DNA from: Akanthomyces muscarius | Taxonomy: Eukaryota > Ascomycota > Sordariomycetes > Hypocreales > Cordycipitaceae | Length of the DNA: 64,000 bases | Reading direction: 5' to 3' | NCBI RefSeq assembly: GCF_028009165.1 | Contig: NC_079243.1 | Coordinates: forward strand, 1,860,001 to 1,924,000 | Shown here: in pieces, positions 62,944 to 64,000 of the stretch | Numbering within the stretch: the stretch's first letter is position 1 | Layout: the number at the start of each line of letters is the position of its first letter | Position numbers and translations under genes: made by a program | The notes under the pieces: model-generated | Told to the model about the DNA's origin: nothing | Database searches by the model: none | What the model saw: the letters and a program-made list of their open reading frames with translations, nothing else

Positions 62944-64000
62944 TTAACTCTCGAAGACGGGGTTGTTGCCAGGCAGCTTCTGCAGGCGGCCCTTCAGACC
63001 AACATCCTCCGTGGGAGGCGCCCTCTCAGGCTGCTGAAACGAGCCGTGGTTAGAGCCGACGTGGAGGCTGCAGTCGGGCGTATCGGTGCCCTGCTTTCCC
63101 GTGCACGTCTCCATCGCGTGCTCCAGCTTGTTTTGGTCCTCCCAGCCCTGGAGGAAGTCGCCATGCAGCCCGTAGCCGGTCGTGTCGCCGTTGGCGTAGA
63201 CCCAGCGGCGAAAGTCCCTGCCCTGCACCTGGCGTGTGTTGTAGTAAAACTCGTTGAAGACGGATACGATGGCGACGGGGTGCGACTCGGGGCAGACGCC
63301 GCTGTTGTAGTCGCCGATGCCAGGAAAAGACATCTGCAGAAAGTGCATGTTAGTGGCTGAGCTGCTTCGTATTCGTTGGTGAGCTCGGTGGGCTTACGTG
63401 ACTCTTGTGGTCATGAGAGTCGAGATTCTTGCCGTCCCAGCAGGAGGGAAAGTAAACCTGCATGCGCATCTCGTTGCAGAGCTTCTGGGGGAGCTCGACG
63501 TAGTCCTGGCCAGGGTCAAGGCAGACGTGGCTGATTGCACGGTTGGTGTTGTCGCTCGAGTTGTATGTTCTATTTAGTTGTTAGTTCCTTGTACTCATGT
63601 TGGTGACGGGAAATGCTGAAATTGACCTTCTGAAAGTATCGCCAGAGATCATGCGCAGGCCCTTGGGAGGAGCAATGGCACCGTGTTTGCCGCCACAGTT
63701 TCTACGCCCAGGCGCATAATCGCAGGCACGGTCAATGTAGTAGGCAGCCTTTGAATTGAAGTCAGTTCCCATTACTCGAGGATAAAATCAATCTGGACCT
63801 ACGATGCCAAGCAGCTTGATCAGCTCAAAGCTGTTGTCGTGGTGCTGGTGGTAAAGCTGCGGCTGCCAGTAGTTGCTCTTGTCCAGGGCCTTGTCACAAG
63901 TAGTGTTTTGCGCGTTGCGCGCATCGTAGTTGCTCATGGACATGTGGTAACCAGTGCCTCCGACGACGGCGTGGACGTGGGAGCTGAGCTGGCCGGGCCT
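62944..64000 (-). CDS. DUF1996 secreted protein, N-terminus missing
   Basis: Predicted exons, in coding order, are 64000-63803 (cut by the edge), 63748-63627, 63569-63398 and 63333-62944, giving 293 residues. The family core (PF09362) is clear: RPGQLSSHVHAVVGGTGY at the start, LDKSNYWQPQLYH, the splice-joined MRMQVYFPSCWDGKNLDSHD, KSHMSFPGIGDYNSGVCP and the C-terminal YGLHGDFLQGWED. Introns of 54, 57 and 64 bp restore all of these. Proteins of this family are generally secreted and are known in fungi mostly as uncharacterised, sometimes carrying extra carbohydrate-binding or WSC domains; none is visible in the C-terminal part here. The signal peptide should lie beyond the edge. Confidence 0.88.

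Overview
The window looks like chromosomal DNA of a filamentous ascomycete, most likely a sordariomycete close to Hypocreales (inferred from family content, not from a marker gene). Genes are monocistronic and on both strands, most introns are 50-112 bp GT-AG (one is GC-AG), and the families are typical of moulds: Zn2Cys6 regulator, tandem GFA protein, DUF1996, DUF3433, PhyH dioxygenase, several GST-like proteins. I recognised no tRNA, rRNA, CRISPR array or intact transposon. Splice sites were placed by eye from frame continuity, consensus and family alignment from memory.

Layout. 1-5.2 kb: the 5' part of a secretory lipase gene (cut by the window edge), a small orphan ORF and a secreted class 3 lipase. 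5.3-11 kb: three same-strand genes, an FAD monooxygenase with the Baeyer-Villiger fingerprint, an Old Yellow Enzyme relative with a GC-AG intron, and a Zn2Cys6 regulator; they may form a small catabolic or detoxification group. 12-19 kb: CCA-adding tRNA nucleotidyltransferase, a divergent GST, an acidic protein with paired cysteines, and a tandem GFA-domain protein. 19.2-25.7 kb: an MFS organophosphate/phosphate-type permease divergent from a PhyH-family Fe(II)/2OG dioxygenase, then an HD-domain protein whose residues match bacterial PhnZ, then a beta-hydroxyacid dehydrogenase. 25.8-32.3 kb: a C2H2 protein, an atypical SDR and a zeta-like GST. 33.3-37.4 kb: three small proteins of unknown function, two of them overlapping at TAATG. 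39.3-48 kb: an APH-fold kinase-like protein, a large coiled-coil protein and a degenerate eIF4A paralogue. 48-54 kb: a long stretch without a supportable gene. 54.3-64 kb: a Ser/Pro/Gln-rich protein, a DUF3433 membrane protein, an F-box protein and a DUF1996 protein cut by the right edge.

The most interesting region is 19.2-25.7 kb. In bacteria PhnY (PhyH family) hydroxylates 2-aminoethylphosphonate and PhnZ (mixed-valence diiron HD oxygenase) splits the product to glycine and phosphate. Here both homologues are adjacent to a phosphate/glycerophosphodiester-type permease, and the three intergenic regions carry six CACGTG boxes, four of them with the CACGTGGG core bound by Pho4/NUC-1-type phosphate regulators. 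I infer a phosphate-starvation-controlled phosphonate-scavenging gene cluster.
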